From: Onthophagus taurus
Lineage: Eukaryota; Arthropoda; Insecta; Coleoptera; Scarabaeidae
Assembly (NCBI RefSeq): GCF_036711975.1
Contig: NC_091972.1
Span: forward strand, 7,817,001 to 7,881,000
Direction: 5' to 3'
DNA: 64,000 bases
The notes beneath the pieces were generated by a model that saw nothing but the letters and a program-made list of their open reading frames with translations, was not told where the DNA came from and ran no database searches. The translations under genes and the position numbers were made by a program. This document shows positions 34,793 through 47,330 of the stretch, in pieces; within the stretch, counting starts at the first letter, position 1, and the number at the start of each line of letters is the position of its first letter.

Positions 34793-36241
34793 ATGCGCAC
34801 GGAGATTTTAGTCGTTTTGTCCATCGCTTCTCTACAACGCACATTTTCAATGGATAGTTATTGGGAAAAACGTAATGATTTGATTGAAAAAGAACGTTTT
34901 TTATCATTGGGTGGTGATATAAAGTTAAGTGAACGTGAATTGATGTTAAACGAACGTTTGTTAAGGTTAAAAGAAAAGGAGTTAAATGAAATAAACTGTC
35001 CGGCATTTTCTCAATTCGTTGCCGTTCACCGCGAAATAGAAAATAATAGTGACGTGTTTAAGTGTTTGAAAAGGTTACCGAAAGGCGGTTGTTTACATGT
35101 TCATTTATTCGCTTCAGTTTCATACGATTACGTTAAAGAATTGTTAAAAAGAGAGAATTTATTTTTATTTTGCGACGAAAACGAACGGTTAAAGTTTAAG
35201 TTTTTGGACGAGGAATATAAAAAAGACTGTGATCGCGTGTCAAAGAAATTGAAAGAAAAAGATTTTGATGAGTGGCTAGAAAATAATTTGGTATTAAATC
35301 GTGATGATATAACCAAAAATTTGAATGAAACTTGGAATAAATTTAAGAAAATCTTTACCTTAACATATGATTTATTTACTTACGTTGGAGTTTTTGAAGA
35401 TTACGTTTATGAAATTTTAAAGGAACATTATGAGGACAATGTTTTATATTTAGAAATTAAAGCACCTTTCGTTTATTTATACGAATTAAACGGAACTACC
35501 CACGACGAAGAATTTTTCATAGACTCATTGTATAAAGTAAATAACAAATTTAAGAAGGATCACCCAGATTTTATTGGATTTAAATACATCTGTGCTTTTT
35601 ATCGCAACTTAACTCAAGAAACTTTGACACAAAATTTATCTACATTAAAAAAATTAAAACTGAAATATCCCGATTTTGTAATCGGTTTTGATCTCGTTGG
35701 ATTCGAGGGAGACGCTCCGCTAACAACAAACATAGAAACCATCAAAAATATCGGAATCGATTTTTATTTCCACGCCGGTGAAACGAACAATTTTGGAGAT
35801 AACATCGACGAAAATCTTTTAGACGCGATTTTATTAGGAAGTAAACGCATCGGACACGCTTTTTCACTACCAAAGCATCCGCAATTACAAAAAATCGTTA
35901 AAGAAACTAACACGGCTATAGAAGTTTGCCCCATTTCAAACCAAGTTTTAAAACTAATCAGCGATTTACGAAACCATCCGGCAGCAAATTTTATCGCTTC
36001 CGGTTTGCCTGTTGTAATTTGTAACGACGACCCAGGTAATTGGTTCGCTAAAGGATTATCCTACGATTTTTATATGGTATTTATGGCGATGACTCATCGT
36101 AAAAGTGGATTGGAATTTTTGAAAAAGGTTTCTTGGAATTCTATTCAATATAGCGGGATGAATGATGATGAAAAGAGAGGTGCTTTTGTTATATTTGAGG
36201 AAAAATGGGAAAAATTTATAAATGAATCGATAAATCTTTGA
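34793..36241 (+). CDS. Adgf: Adenosine deaminase-related growth factor (ADGF/ADA2 family)
   Basis: One uninterrupted 482-aa frame; I chose ATG 34793 because it opens a short signal peptide (MRTEILVVLSIASLQRTFS). Family blocks are in order: metal-binding LHVHL (H102, H104), the receptor-binding-like insert with a Cys pair (C127, C145), YEDNVLYLEIKAP, GFDLVGFEGD, the catalytic HAGET (H327, E330), RIGHAFSLPKHP (H355), the block EVCPISNQVLKLISDLRNHP and the metal Asp pair in CNDDPG (D412, D413). It ends KWEKFIN as in human ADA2 (KRWDKFI). A secreted enzyme that converts extracellular adenosine to inosine. Two oddities: the Asp that follows HxH in human ADA2 (LHLHD) is Leu here, and WSKFETIF is WNKFKKIF, so the acidic residue is Lys. 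The metal ligands and catalytic Glu are intact. No intron in the coding part, unlike most family genes. Confidence 0.92.
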   Translation: MRTEILVVLSIASLQRTFSMDSYWEKRNDLIEKERFLSLGGDIKLSERELMLNERLLRLKEKELNEINCPAFSQFVAVHREIENNSDVFKCLKRLPKGGCLHVHLFASVSYDYVKELLKRENLFLFCDENERLKFKFLDEEYKKDCDRVSKKLKEKDFDEWLENNLVLNRDDITKNLNETWNKFKKIFTLTYDLFTYVGVFEDYVYEILKEHYEDNVLYLEIKAPFVYLYELNGTTHDEEFFIDSLYKVNNKFKKDHPDFIGFKYICAFYRNLTQETLTQNLSTLKKLKLKYPDFVIGFDLVGFEGDAPLTTNIETIKNIGIDFYFHAGETNNFGDNIDENLLDAILLGSKRIGHAFSLPKHPQLQKIVKETNTAIEVCPISNQVLKLISDLRNHPAANFIASGLPVVICNDDPGNWFAKGLSYDFYMVFMAMTHRKSGLEFLKKVSWNSIQYSGMNDDEKRGAFVIFEEKWEKFINESINL

Positions 36242-36257
36242 ATTTTTGTAAATTGGC

Positions 36258-36263
36258 AATAAA
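36258..36263 (+). terminator. Polyadenylation signal of ADGF
   Basis: AATAAA 17 nt past the stop codon, followed by a GT/T-rich stretch. Confidence 0.55.
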
Positions 36264-39200
36264 TATGTAATCTTTGAGATTTGTTTTCTTTTAAGTACCA
36301 ATTTTTGTTATATTTTCTTTATTTTTTGTATTTTCAAATTGTTTTTTAGCCCCATCTGTGAATATCTAGCACAATTATTCGAAAATGTTATAGCTCACTT
36401 CCAATAATGATTTAAAACTGTTATGAAAATCTCTAATAGGTTTTAGAACCTTTTCAAATTAAATCGATTTAATTAAACTTTAATAATCGTACCGATTACA
36501 AATCATACTGTTATAATGATGTGAGTGCTAAGTTGTACAACTGATTTTATGCTGAGTAACGAGACTGCTATATTTATGTGTGTGTTGTAGGCAACACAAC
36601 TTGCATCTACCTCTTTTTCCTATCATCATTAGGTTTATTCCAACTATACAGTTTTTACCTATTCGTCCCGGTAAATGTCGATATGTTGAATATCTTTCTG
36701 TGTCCCTTCCGTTATAGATTTAAAACTTGCTGCCATAGCACTCGATTCTTTGTGGCACTCAGAGTAACATGTTTTTTTGGGTAAAACAACGACGGCGCTC
36801 ATAATTTCCTTTTTCAAGAAAAGCTTCAATAATACAAGTTTTGCACTACGTTCTGTAGTATCCATTAGCATTAACAACTTTTGTTTACCACTACAAACTT
36901 TTGACGCTTTAGCTTTCTTCCGCGCATGTTCATCCATGTACAAAAAAATATATTCAAATTGGTAGTTGTATACAACTAGGTACAAGTTATTGAAAATTTG
37001 AAATACATGCTGTTATACTTACGATTTAAATCTTAATAGAGGATGAAATTAAAATAACAGTATTAATTATCTATGGTTGATTTAAGTACTTTAAGCTTTG
37101 AACTAAGCTATAATGCTGTACCTTCAAATCACTGAGTCGAAAGCATGTAAGTGGATATAACTGAATTGGAATTTGCGGATCGAGCTCTTAATCAAGGGTT
37201 CACTAATTTATCCTTAACGTATAATTAATGGGACGGAGTTGATTACGGCGTCTTTAAACGCGATTCCGGTTAATTATAGTTGCGGACGTATTACCTTAGA
37301 CGAGACCTTAGAACTGAAGCGACGGCCACTTCCTCCTCGGTTACGAATAATCGATACGGAGACGTTGTAATAATTCTTGTTTCTATACCTACCACCTACA
37401 AACAGGACGCTGGCAGTCGACGTTGTCATATATAATCCGACATAATTGGCTGTCAAGTTGGTTGAGCGCAACGTAGATATGAGACCTGGAGGCTGAAGGT
37501 TCCAGATTCTCCGGGGTCTTCGCTCGACCCGTCCCCCGGATTTTAGTATTTCGCTCCAACAACTTTATCATGCACGATGTAAACCACTATCATTTTGTAT
37601 TCCTCTCTCTGTGTCTGATAGAGCCCTAAGGGATTATGTACCTATCACGATCGTAGTCTTCATGTAATATTACTTGTTAATTTTAATTAAATAGTAGCAA
37701 ATATTTGATGTAGCAATAAACAAAAAGTAGGGGAAGGGATAGCAGTTGTGTTAGGTACATCAAGGAAGAGCTAATTGGGTTGAAGTCTGACGTGAACGTT
37801 GACGATGGGGACATGATATGGCCGTCAATTATCCTTCAATTAGTGTAACTTAACCGCAATTGTGTTGACATAATGAAGCCGTAATGGAGCTCTGGACCGT
37901 GGGTTGGAGTTTTGCACAATAATTTCTTCCTGCTATGATCACGGTAAAATACCTAAGTGACTTTCGATAAAAACATTCTATTTAGAAATTAAAATTATGT
38001 AATGATGTTGTATATTGAGGTACGAGATTAAAAGAAAAAAAGTTGGGTTCGTACAATTTTCGTAACTACACCGGATAGGTTTATAGTGTACTTAACCATA
38101 AGTTACGTCAATTTTGGTCCATTATCATTATTAATATCGTACATTAGATAATTGCAGTAAAATTTATTGGGGTGGATTATGCAACCTGGGTTGGGTTGTT
38201 GTTCGGGTTCTGTACATCACGGCATATGCCGGGGATATAAAGCGTCGCGACGCGCGTCGATCTATAAATTCAGCCGCCGCCAATATAGTTTTATTGCAGC
38301 CGAGGCTAAAGTATACAATTTAGGAAATTAATTGGGACATAAACAGTTTTATTAACACTGCCGCTTTGCCGCGATCGGACGTATAGCAATAACTCACATA
38401 TTTAATGCATTTTGATACTGGCCGCCATAAATTGGCTTATCGTGTACGAAATAAACTTATGCATTCAGTTCGGTCGTTAACAATTTTATTTAATATAGAT
38501 CGAACCCCACGCGATATAAAGCGGTACCCGTTTTATTTTAACGTTCGACGAAATTTATTTATTTATACGTTTTTATTACAGGAACAAGTTTGTTAAAGCG
38601 CCAATTTTAACGAGAAATTAGTTTTCGGATAAACTAAATAATATTTTTCTATTTATTTTAACAACTCTTGTTGAGTAAATACATAAAATTTATTCTACAT
38701 TTATAAATTTGTAAACAACACCAGCTCTATTATATTCCCCGATATCCTTTGTTATAACAATGGGGGTTAGTTTTTACAATAAAGTGATTAATAACGCTGA
38801 AAGTTATCTCTCTTCTCGCTACTCGCGAAGGGATGTGGTCGTTTTCATTAAATTCTATCTGCAATCTCTTGCCGCCGCAACTACACCTACTTACTTCCAG
38901 TCAGTAGTAAATCTCTTCAGACTGTTATAAATTGCCACTGATCCATTTGCGGCCATTACTACGACTTTATCGTAAATTTTTAATCTTTTAGCTTCTGCTA
39001 CGCCGACTCGCTCAGTTAGTTTTCTTATCATCATAAACATTGCTTTCATATAAAATACTTCCAGCATCACATACACGAGAAATCTCCTTCGCGTACAAAA
39101 CGTATTTCAAATTCCATGCCATGGTTAGAATTATAATCTATGATACCTTTCATAAATTACTTTTATTAGTACAAGTTGCTCAACACTAACTTTTCATGAT

Positions 39201-42200
39201 GTCTTATTTCTATATAATATCGCATTTTGTGTCTTATAAATCTTTTTCTCCTATTTTGATTCTTCTTCTTTTTTTCCACCAGTATTGTAATTTGTTGTTG
39301 AGATTCCTCACACATTCTATGTATAATATTATAATTCCCATTCAAATTCTGAGGATTTGACTGCTTTTTATAGGTATTGAGTAGCTGACTTAATACCCCA
39401 ACTTTCTTTCGGAGGCCCAAGATTTTCTGTAGGAGTTTCTTCCCAAGCCTACAGATTTCGGTTATGAGTGCCTGAAAATCATCTCTTACCTTCTCTTATC
39501 ACTTCCATAACGAATGTCCTTTGTATGCCAAGTGTCCAGGGGTTGCCAGACATTGTTTTCGAGTACGTGATAGTGAGATTTGTTGGCAGAGATGATTCTA
39601 TTCCGAGATCTGATTCATACCAGTGACAGAAGGATTTATTTTATAGGATGTGGTTGCTGCCTAGGTATTGGATCCTTCTAGAATCTCTGGGACCTGTTAC
39701 GAAACTTTGGCCCCATTGATTCCTAAAACTCTAAAATAAGCTAACTTCAATCAAAATAATCACAATTCAATCTACGTCCAAAATTAACATTTCCAACCCA
39801 ACGCAGTCATTCCCACACAATTATAAATGATCTAACTCAATTTCTACCTAACCTAATAACTTGATATTTTAAAAAATCTTTTTCTCAACTCAACCCAAAA
39901 CAATTAAAAAGTTACAAAATCTCAAGTTAAGCCATCCCATTCAAGTCAACTCCGTCCATAACTTCACCTAAGCAGAAATCCAAATGTCCAACTCAACCCA
40001 ACCTAACCCGTAATCGTAATACTTCCACATCCAAATATTATGCTCAAACGTTACTTAAACCACTCAACCCAATAGCTTTCTCCTTTGTCAAATCAAAAAC
40101 ACGACTTTGATACAAAAATACCTTGTGTAGAGACCGTAAATCCGCAATTCATTATTTCATTTCTACTAGATGTAATGAATGAGATAGGCTACAATTGAAT
40201 AAGTAATATTCAACATGGTAGTACTTTAATATCTTTTATATAAAGTCTCACATGATATAAACTCTGATATATTTTAAAACTTATTGAAACTTCCAGTTCC
40301 TCAATGACGGTGGAACTCTATTTAACGTAAGTAGAGAGAGCGGCGGTGGCAAAGCAAACTCAATAAAGGAACCGCCGCCCAGTCCACCGTCGACATTTAC
40401 ATATTAATAATTAAGCACGCGGGAAGTTTCCGAGGCTGCAAATGAATGCCTCCAAGTCGGCACGGATAGTAATTTCCCGAAGTGCCTCTTCTATTCAGGG
40501 AACTTTGGAGGAGCGATATTCGAACAACCTTCGAAGCGTCCTCTCTGTGAAACGATCGAATCCCATCGCATTCTATTAGGTACACCGCCGCTCTCCTTGG
40601 AAAATAGTTCGATATTCCGCGGGGATTTCGAATACGTGATTAGTTTCATAAATTCACCCCAGGGTCGTACTTAATTTTTATCTCTCGACGATCCCTAATG
40701 CTATAAATTTTCTGGTCATCATCCGAAGCACGTACTACATTATGAGAATATCAGACGATACTAATCAATCTTAATTCAATACAGCTCTATGTATTGTGTT
40801 CGTTTCATTTCATTCGGCCTTTCGGGTTATTTATACCAACGGTTTTATAGGTTGGCTCATAAACACAATGTATTAAGGTTTGCGTAAAGACTTGAACGTG
40901 ATGAATAGTGAAAGACATAAAAGACCAAAACGTTTACAAACCGCAAACGTTAATAATTTTGCAAGTAATAATATTTCGACTGTGGTTTTTGTTCAACAAT
41001 AACAGTATTTCGAACGAATAAATAACATTGTATTGATGCGGTTAAAACGTTTTTTAAAAAGTTTCAAACCGTGTGGCATAGCTTTACCGTGAAAGCAATT
41101 TTCCGTTTTACGATCGCGCGAGGATTTCCGTTTAGACATTTCGGAGACACCACGGACCTAAACTGCCATCAATTTCTAGTTGTAAGTCGGGAATAGATGG
41201 GGGTCGAAGGCTTGTGTATCGGCAAATCGACGTAAATTACAAGTAAATGGCCCGGAGCCATAATAGACCCCCGGTATCATAGCGAGGCGAAATCCAGTTG
41301 AATGATTTATTGCTTGGCGAGGATTCCTCGATCCGTTTGTAATGAGTTTTAAACGACCTCCGGTATACTCTCTGGATCACCAATCCTTCGGCTCTCTCTA
41401 AAGATATACGTTTCGATGACCTTCAAACCTACACATCGTTTTACTGTAACTCGAACAAATCGATTACGTCATAGAACAAACATTTTTTCAGTCTCGTTAA
41501 AAAAACATTACCATTCCATCGAAATGTCCAATAATAAGACGTTATGCTTCTAAAATTTGTATTTGGAGGCCTGAGTTTTTTAACAGTTACTGGTTGCGAG
41601 TTTCAGGTTTCAGCAACGAGCGCGAACTACACCCGATATAAGGCCATTAAGTTTATAACTGCGCCAGGCGCCGGGAACGACATATTTTTACGTCACGGAA
41701 CCGAACCGGGCGTTAAAAAGCTCCGTGTGCATATCGGTTTTAATATTTGATACCGGCAACGTGACACCATACCAAGAGGGGGTGGAACCCTACAACCGCC
41801 TACCGTCGACAACGACGACGGCGACCGTATTTGGCGGCCTGAAATTTTTTTAACATGCTCAAATTGCACGTCTCACATGTTGATTTATGATCAAAAAATG
41901 AAGTTAAACGAGCGATGTGAGAATGTGTGATAGTGATGAATAATATACGGTGATGAATTTCAAGAATGGATGTTTTTTTAATTCCTTTAAGGTTTAGATA
42001 CTTTATTAGAATTTTTTTTATCAAAATTGTTTTTATTATGGAAGATAACCATCAATTTGGTTTTAGATACATTCCATTTTTGAGATAGGTTCGATGAAAA
42101 GCATAAATAATTTACATAACAATTCTACCTTAGAACGAACCAATTTCTCGAACCATATTTAGGCCATTAACTTAACTGCATGATTATAGAGCATTAAATA

Positions 42201-42879
42201 ATTCCAACAACTTTGTGAGGACGGGATATCGTAGAACGGTAGTAATACTTCGATTATGTTGGTAGCGTTGGGGATAATTGTATGGGTGTGATGATAAAAA
42301 ATAAAAATAACCCACGTCATTTTCAAATCTATTCATATCACGCATCTCCTTCAATTTTTTCTCATACTACTTATTTTTGAATAAAAACATCAGGGCAAAA
42401 AATGCCGAAAGAGTAGGATAAATGCTTATTCCAGGTAAAATCTAAATTTATTTTTTTTTATTATAAATTAACATTTCCTCAGACACATATGTTGTTAATC
42501 CTATAACTCCAACATTATGCAAAATCTGCAAAGCATAAGTCTGATTCTAGAACCCAAATATGCGCTGCAAAGTGAAACCACACTTCATCGGTCAATAAAA
42601 CACTTTTTTGTCAATGAATGTCCGAAACCATCTCCGATAGGCAACCTTTTCCTTATCCAACTCTTTCAAATTTTGAAAACTACAAACCTGACATGCACGA
42701 AACTTTAACATTGTGGGAATGGGCTTAGAATGAATAAAAAATTTTAGAGAAAGATAAAAACTAAAGATATGTCTGTATAGAAAGATAAGGTCAAATAGTC
42801 AGCAATCCCTAAGAAATAAAATCTATTTGGGAAGATTATTTCCAAACAACACTGAAATACTACATGTTGAAGGCAGGCA
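36264..42879. other. Gene desert, first part
   Basis: No recognisable host gene. Base composition alternates between AT-rich and CpG-containing blocks (37250-37570, 38190-38560, 40300-40640, 41090-41400, 41540-41830). 39740-40090 is A/C-rich on the plus strand with many CAACCCAA/CAACCTAACC runs, a simple-sequence type common in insects. The 108-codon minus frame at 36659-36985 has no recognised domain. Confidence 0.4.
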
Positions 42880-43640
42880 AGAAATTTGAGAAGCAATAAG
42901 TGCTCAAAAGAAAAACAAAGCGTCAGGCATTGATGAAATTCCTTTACAAATATATAAATTGGCTGACAATCACCTATCAGACAAAAACTTTTTCATAACA
43001 AAGATATGGCAGGAAAAAACAATCTCTAGTGCCTGAAAAAGAAGCATCATCTGCCCGGTGTACAAATAAAGGGACTAAGTTAGGTATTCAAATTATCATA
43101 GAATATCCCTTCTCTGAAGAAGGGTTAAATCAACGCAGCAGGTGTAGTAAGAAACGAAAAGACATGCTGTAGGAGTCGTATTGGAAATTAATACACAAAA
43201 AGCAAAGATATTAACACAGTGAAGAAAAAACCTATACATATTATAGCATTGAGCAGTATATTTTATTAAGTAACACGGAAAACAAAGAAGTTTCTAGAAG
43301 AATCACTCTTACAAAGAGAGCTTACTTTACACTGTCTCACATACTAAGATTAAAAAATGTTCATTGCAACAATAATCTTAGAGTATTAAGGAGAATACTG
43401 GGATTCATCAAAGACTCCTCGGAGAAGCCTTCCTCGTACAGTTCATCAGACTTAAAAAACTGCAATGAACAGGACATGATAATAGGATGAAAGAAGGAAA
43501 ACTGACAAAGAGAATTCTCAAAGCTAGAATGCATGGAAAAAAAAACAGTGGATAGACACTGATAATGCTGGGAAGATGCAGTATCAAACGATAAAGCAAG
43601 CTAAATCTCAATTCAACCTGTATTGCCATAGGAAGAAGAA
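42880..43640 (+). mobile_element. Non-LTR retroelement fragment
   Basis: Plus-strand relics: KNKASGIDEIPLQIYKLADN (reverse transcriptase block 'KAPGxDGIPxEx'), IWQEKTISSA then RSIICPVYK and YSNYHRISLL ('W..G.IP..WK.siI.PIYKKGD..ccNYRGISLL'), and near 43390-43530 RRILGFI and LTKRILKARMHGKKNSG ('RLPKRVL.GR..GKRSRGRP'). Most of the domain between them is deleted, and stops are frequent. Confidence 0.6.
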
Positions 43641-43690
43641 GAGGAAGTGTGCGTATGAACGTTTTGAAGAATATTGTTCTAATTACCTAG

Positions 43691-43764
43691 TAATTAGTAG
43701 ACTTGTTTCGTCTACTAATTATAGAAACATATTTTGATGTGTACAACTTTTGGATCACACTGTA
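43691..43764. repeat. 12-bp inverted repeat and shared 14-base tail motif
   Basis: TAATTAGTAGAC (43691-43702) and GTCTACTAATTA (43710-43721) are perfect inverted repeats with a 7-base loop. Then comes TGGATCACACTGTA (43751-43764), identical to the sequence at 17991-18004 behind another retroelement remnant. Confidence 0.5.
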
Positions 43765-45879
43765 TTCGCCTATACAAGATGAGTCAGAAAGAATGAGAAG
43801 TTGTAGAACTGGTGGTATTAGGTACCAAAATATGACGATTCAACCCAACATGTTCTATACCACTGTTTAAGTTATAAAGGATATTCAACATAACTTTTAA
43901 TATTCTAACAGTATCGATAATTCGACAACCTAAATCTCAAATTATCGAATAAACCGTAAATTTACGCGAGGTTATTATTAATAAGTACAATAGTTTAGAA
44001 TTAAGTAGTTGTAGGAGTTCAACATTAATTAGCGAAAATTGTAACAACCCTTGATTATGTAGACGTATACCCAACATTAATTTCATAATCTCTGACGAAG
44101 ATAATTTAATAGAAGCATGTTTGCTATTATGGTAATTTGACATTGTAATTTTGTAATTATTGAAGTAGAATTTTATAGCAATTAATTTTGCTTGGGATAT
44201 TATTTTTATGTTCTTATTTCAATCTACTAAAGAAAGAGATCAAAATGGGATAAAATAAAAACGTAGAAAAGCAATAATTCATAGTTGTATGGAAGGGCGT
44301 TATCGTCAGTAGACGGACAATGAATTAAAATTAAAGGCTTGCACAATAGCGATATATCTCGGGGTCACATAAAGGGCTGGCGGTTGCAGAATTCTAAACT
44401 GAGGCGGTTGCGTTCAATGATTTATAAAAGAAATAATTACCTCCCGGTGGATCGGGTGTATCCTTTGAAAGCGCGAGCGCATACAATAGATTGTTTCGTA
44501 CAATTTATTTAGATTATTTCTTGAACTTCGTATACGTTCACCGAATTAGAATACAATGTATGCAAATAAAGGTGCTCTACCGTACAACATGGAACAATCA
44601 AGAACAATAGAAAATTCGCGAAAAAAACGAACATTTTTTTCTTAGAAAAATAATAAGAAAAAAATAATGAATAAAGAGACTGAAAAGAATAGAACGAGGG
44701 AATGTCAATATGGATTTGTAAAATTTTCTTCATTGTCATCGTCTCCCAATTACCAAGAACCTATTATCCATTGTTTACTTTAGTAGTTGGTTCATCCTGT
44801 TTGCACACGTAAAAGTCTCGCAATTATTCTCTTACGTGTTGGTGAAGAGAGGACAAGACGCCACGTCACAGATAAACAGAAGTGGCACTGTTGGAAGAAT
44901 GAGGAAAAATAGCTTGGGCGGGCGTAAAGCAGAAAGCCCTTCGCATATTTCTTATCTCCTAAATACACACAGACACGGGGGCCTCGGCAACGGTCCCCGA
45001 TAAATATTTATGTAGTCTATCGAGAAGATGTCGGAAGAGAAATTGCTTATATTATAAAAATAAACACTGACAGACGTACGTGCGCCTCTCTAGATTTCGT
45101 GCCGCGTTCGCAGAACGAGTATTTGCTCTCGCTCTGGCCGGGACGCTTTCCATAAAAATTCGTGGCGAGATGGGTTTTAAAAAGTCAGGACTTGGTTATT
45201 TATTTTACATTTACCCCTAACGTCCAGATGAAAGGTTTATGGTACCAAGGTACCTGTTCCCCGTCGAGATGGTCCTCTGCAAACACGACTGGTAGCAACT
45301 CATTAACATTATTTTCAATCGTTCCGTGTGCGTCAACACGACTTTTCCAAACTTGTAAATTTTAAAGTACATGATAAATTCAAAATTCAAACTACATTTT
45401 CCAATTAAAACACATCCACATTAAATCTACCACCATCGTATAGAAGTACTTCGTACACCCAACAACGACGTCTATTCAAACGTTCCAGCAGTGAACGTTA
45501 GCACAGTTCCTGACCTCCTTCCCGATTATTACGGCATAAAGCGAGGCATTTTCCGTCTCCGTTAAGGGGAGCCAAGCACATACGGACCGGGGCGTTTAAG
45601 TATCGTTATAAGCCCCGAGGCCATCTAAACGCGCCCCCGGACGTCCCATCCAGCCGGCTTTGCTCGGCCGTTACGTGGAAAATTAATGCCCCGCGTTTTG
45701 TTTTATGGCCGCCCATTCCGTTCAATTAGTTTAATTCGGGCGAGGCTTGGAAACACCGTCGTTTTCCACGATAAAGTAATACGCCTACTTTGTCTATTTA
45801 CGACCCTTCCCTCCTCCATTTCCAAACTCTCCAACACAAATTTTCCTGCAAAATGATAAGAAGCAAAAAACTAATTTAA
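43765..45879. other. Gene desert, second part
   Basis: No gene or element recognised. CpG-containing blocks at 44330-44480 and 45080-45180, and a GC-rich block at 45520-45790. Confidence 0.4.
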
Positions 45880-47330
45880 TAATAATCTTTATTTCCCCAA
45901 CAGATATAAGTCCCATAACAAAGGTAATATTATAATGATTACAAAAATTATTTGAAGAAGGTTAACAACAAAATTAACACAATCTATTATCTACAAAATC
46001 GGCAAATCGGCAGCGCGCATGATTCTATTGATAGACTAATGTAGGCCCCAACTGGTGTTACCCCTATGAGGTGAGAAAGTCTTAGTGCTCCTGGACTCCA
46101 ATCTTAGTACTCGGAAATTTAATCAATATAGGACTTCAGGTGCTGTCGCACGGCCAAGCAGTAAGTTGTTTACTAACGTAGCGCACAGTTGCTCGTCTTG
46201 ATTCGAGTGAACTGAGATCATATCGCTGAAGTAACGCATGACAGTAATCACTTCCTCTAGGAGGATAATGCCCGAATTCTAGGAAATGTATATATTTAAC
46301 ATATTTCCTCTGCACCCTTTCTATTGCTGAGATGTTATTCTGAGTTGTTGGGGACCAGACAATTGCACAATACTCCAATTTACTTCTCACGAACTGTGAG
46401 AAGACACTGAGTGGACACTGAGCTGAACCTGGCAAACTCGCAGCTGGTTCGAGTGATAAACCCGAGGACTTTCAGGGCATCAGAAGCTTACTTAGTGGCC
46501 ACTGAACAGCAGTTTACTGTCGAACCAAACCCCCAGATTCTTAACTTCAGACTCACGTTCAAGACTTATAATATCTTCCAGCCAATAATCATAATGAATA
46601 ACTTCTCTTTTATTTGTATAAGTCATGATTTGAAATTTTGCAACGTTCAACAACAACCCATTTGATTTTCGCCATGAACACAACTTGGTCAAGTCCTTCT
46701 GCAAGCTGGTACAATCATTGTCCGATTCAATTGTTCTAAAAAGCTTCAGATTGTCGGCATACATTAATGTTGAACTTTTGAACAAATTTGGCAATTCATT
46801 CACAAACATCGTAAACAGTAAAGGTCCTAAACATGAACCCTGTGGCACACCACTCGTGACCATTATTTGCTTCGACCTAATTCGGGACATCTCGACATAT
46901 TGCGTTCGTTTAATAGGTACGATTTCAGAAGCAACGAAAGATTTAAATCGCAACCAAACTCCTTAATGTTTCGAAACAGAATATCATGGTCGAATGCGCG
47001 TGAAAAATCAGTTTTGAGTGAAAACTGTTAAATTGGTGGTAGTGGAACGGCCTTTGCAGAATCCGTGCTGTGCTGTTGATATTTGTGAATTTAGCTAAAC
47101 TCCATTTTCCTCACAATGATTTGTTCAAACAGCTTAGCGAAATTATTTATAATAGCAATGGGTCGGTCATTAGCGGCACAATGTCTATCACCTTTTTTAA
47201 AAATTGGACAAATTCTGCTCTGTTTCCAGACCGGCAAAGTATGATATCAATCTCTAAAGTAAGGGACCTTGACTTTTTGCACGGATAGTAGATTCCCTGG
47301 CGGGTAAACCCAAACATGCATTGGTAAAGC
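45880..47330 (-). mobile_element. Jockey-like non-LTR retrotransposon, 5'-truncated and decayed
   Basis: Minus-strand reverse transcriptase blocks are in order: WKQSRICPIFKKGDRHCAAN (about 47220), INNFAKLFEQIIVRKMEF, QHGFCKGRSTTTNLTVFT (about 47050), GVPQGSCLGPLLFTMFVNEL (46840), then LMYADNLKLFRTI. The catalytic YADD is YADN. The C-terminal part is SKLEYCAIVWSPTTQNNISA then IERVQRKYVKYIHF (46300-46400). The 3' end is marked by an AATAAA followed by TTATTATTA at 45885-45900. Several frameshifts; inactive. Confidence 0.75.

Noticed and set aside
36659..36985. 108-codon minus frame beginning MYLVVYNYQF
   Set aside because: No recognised domain and no supporting splice or promoter signals; perhaps an old element, not supportable.
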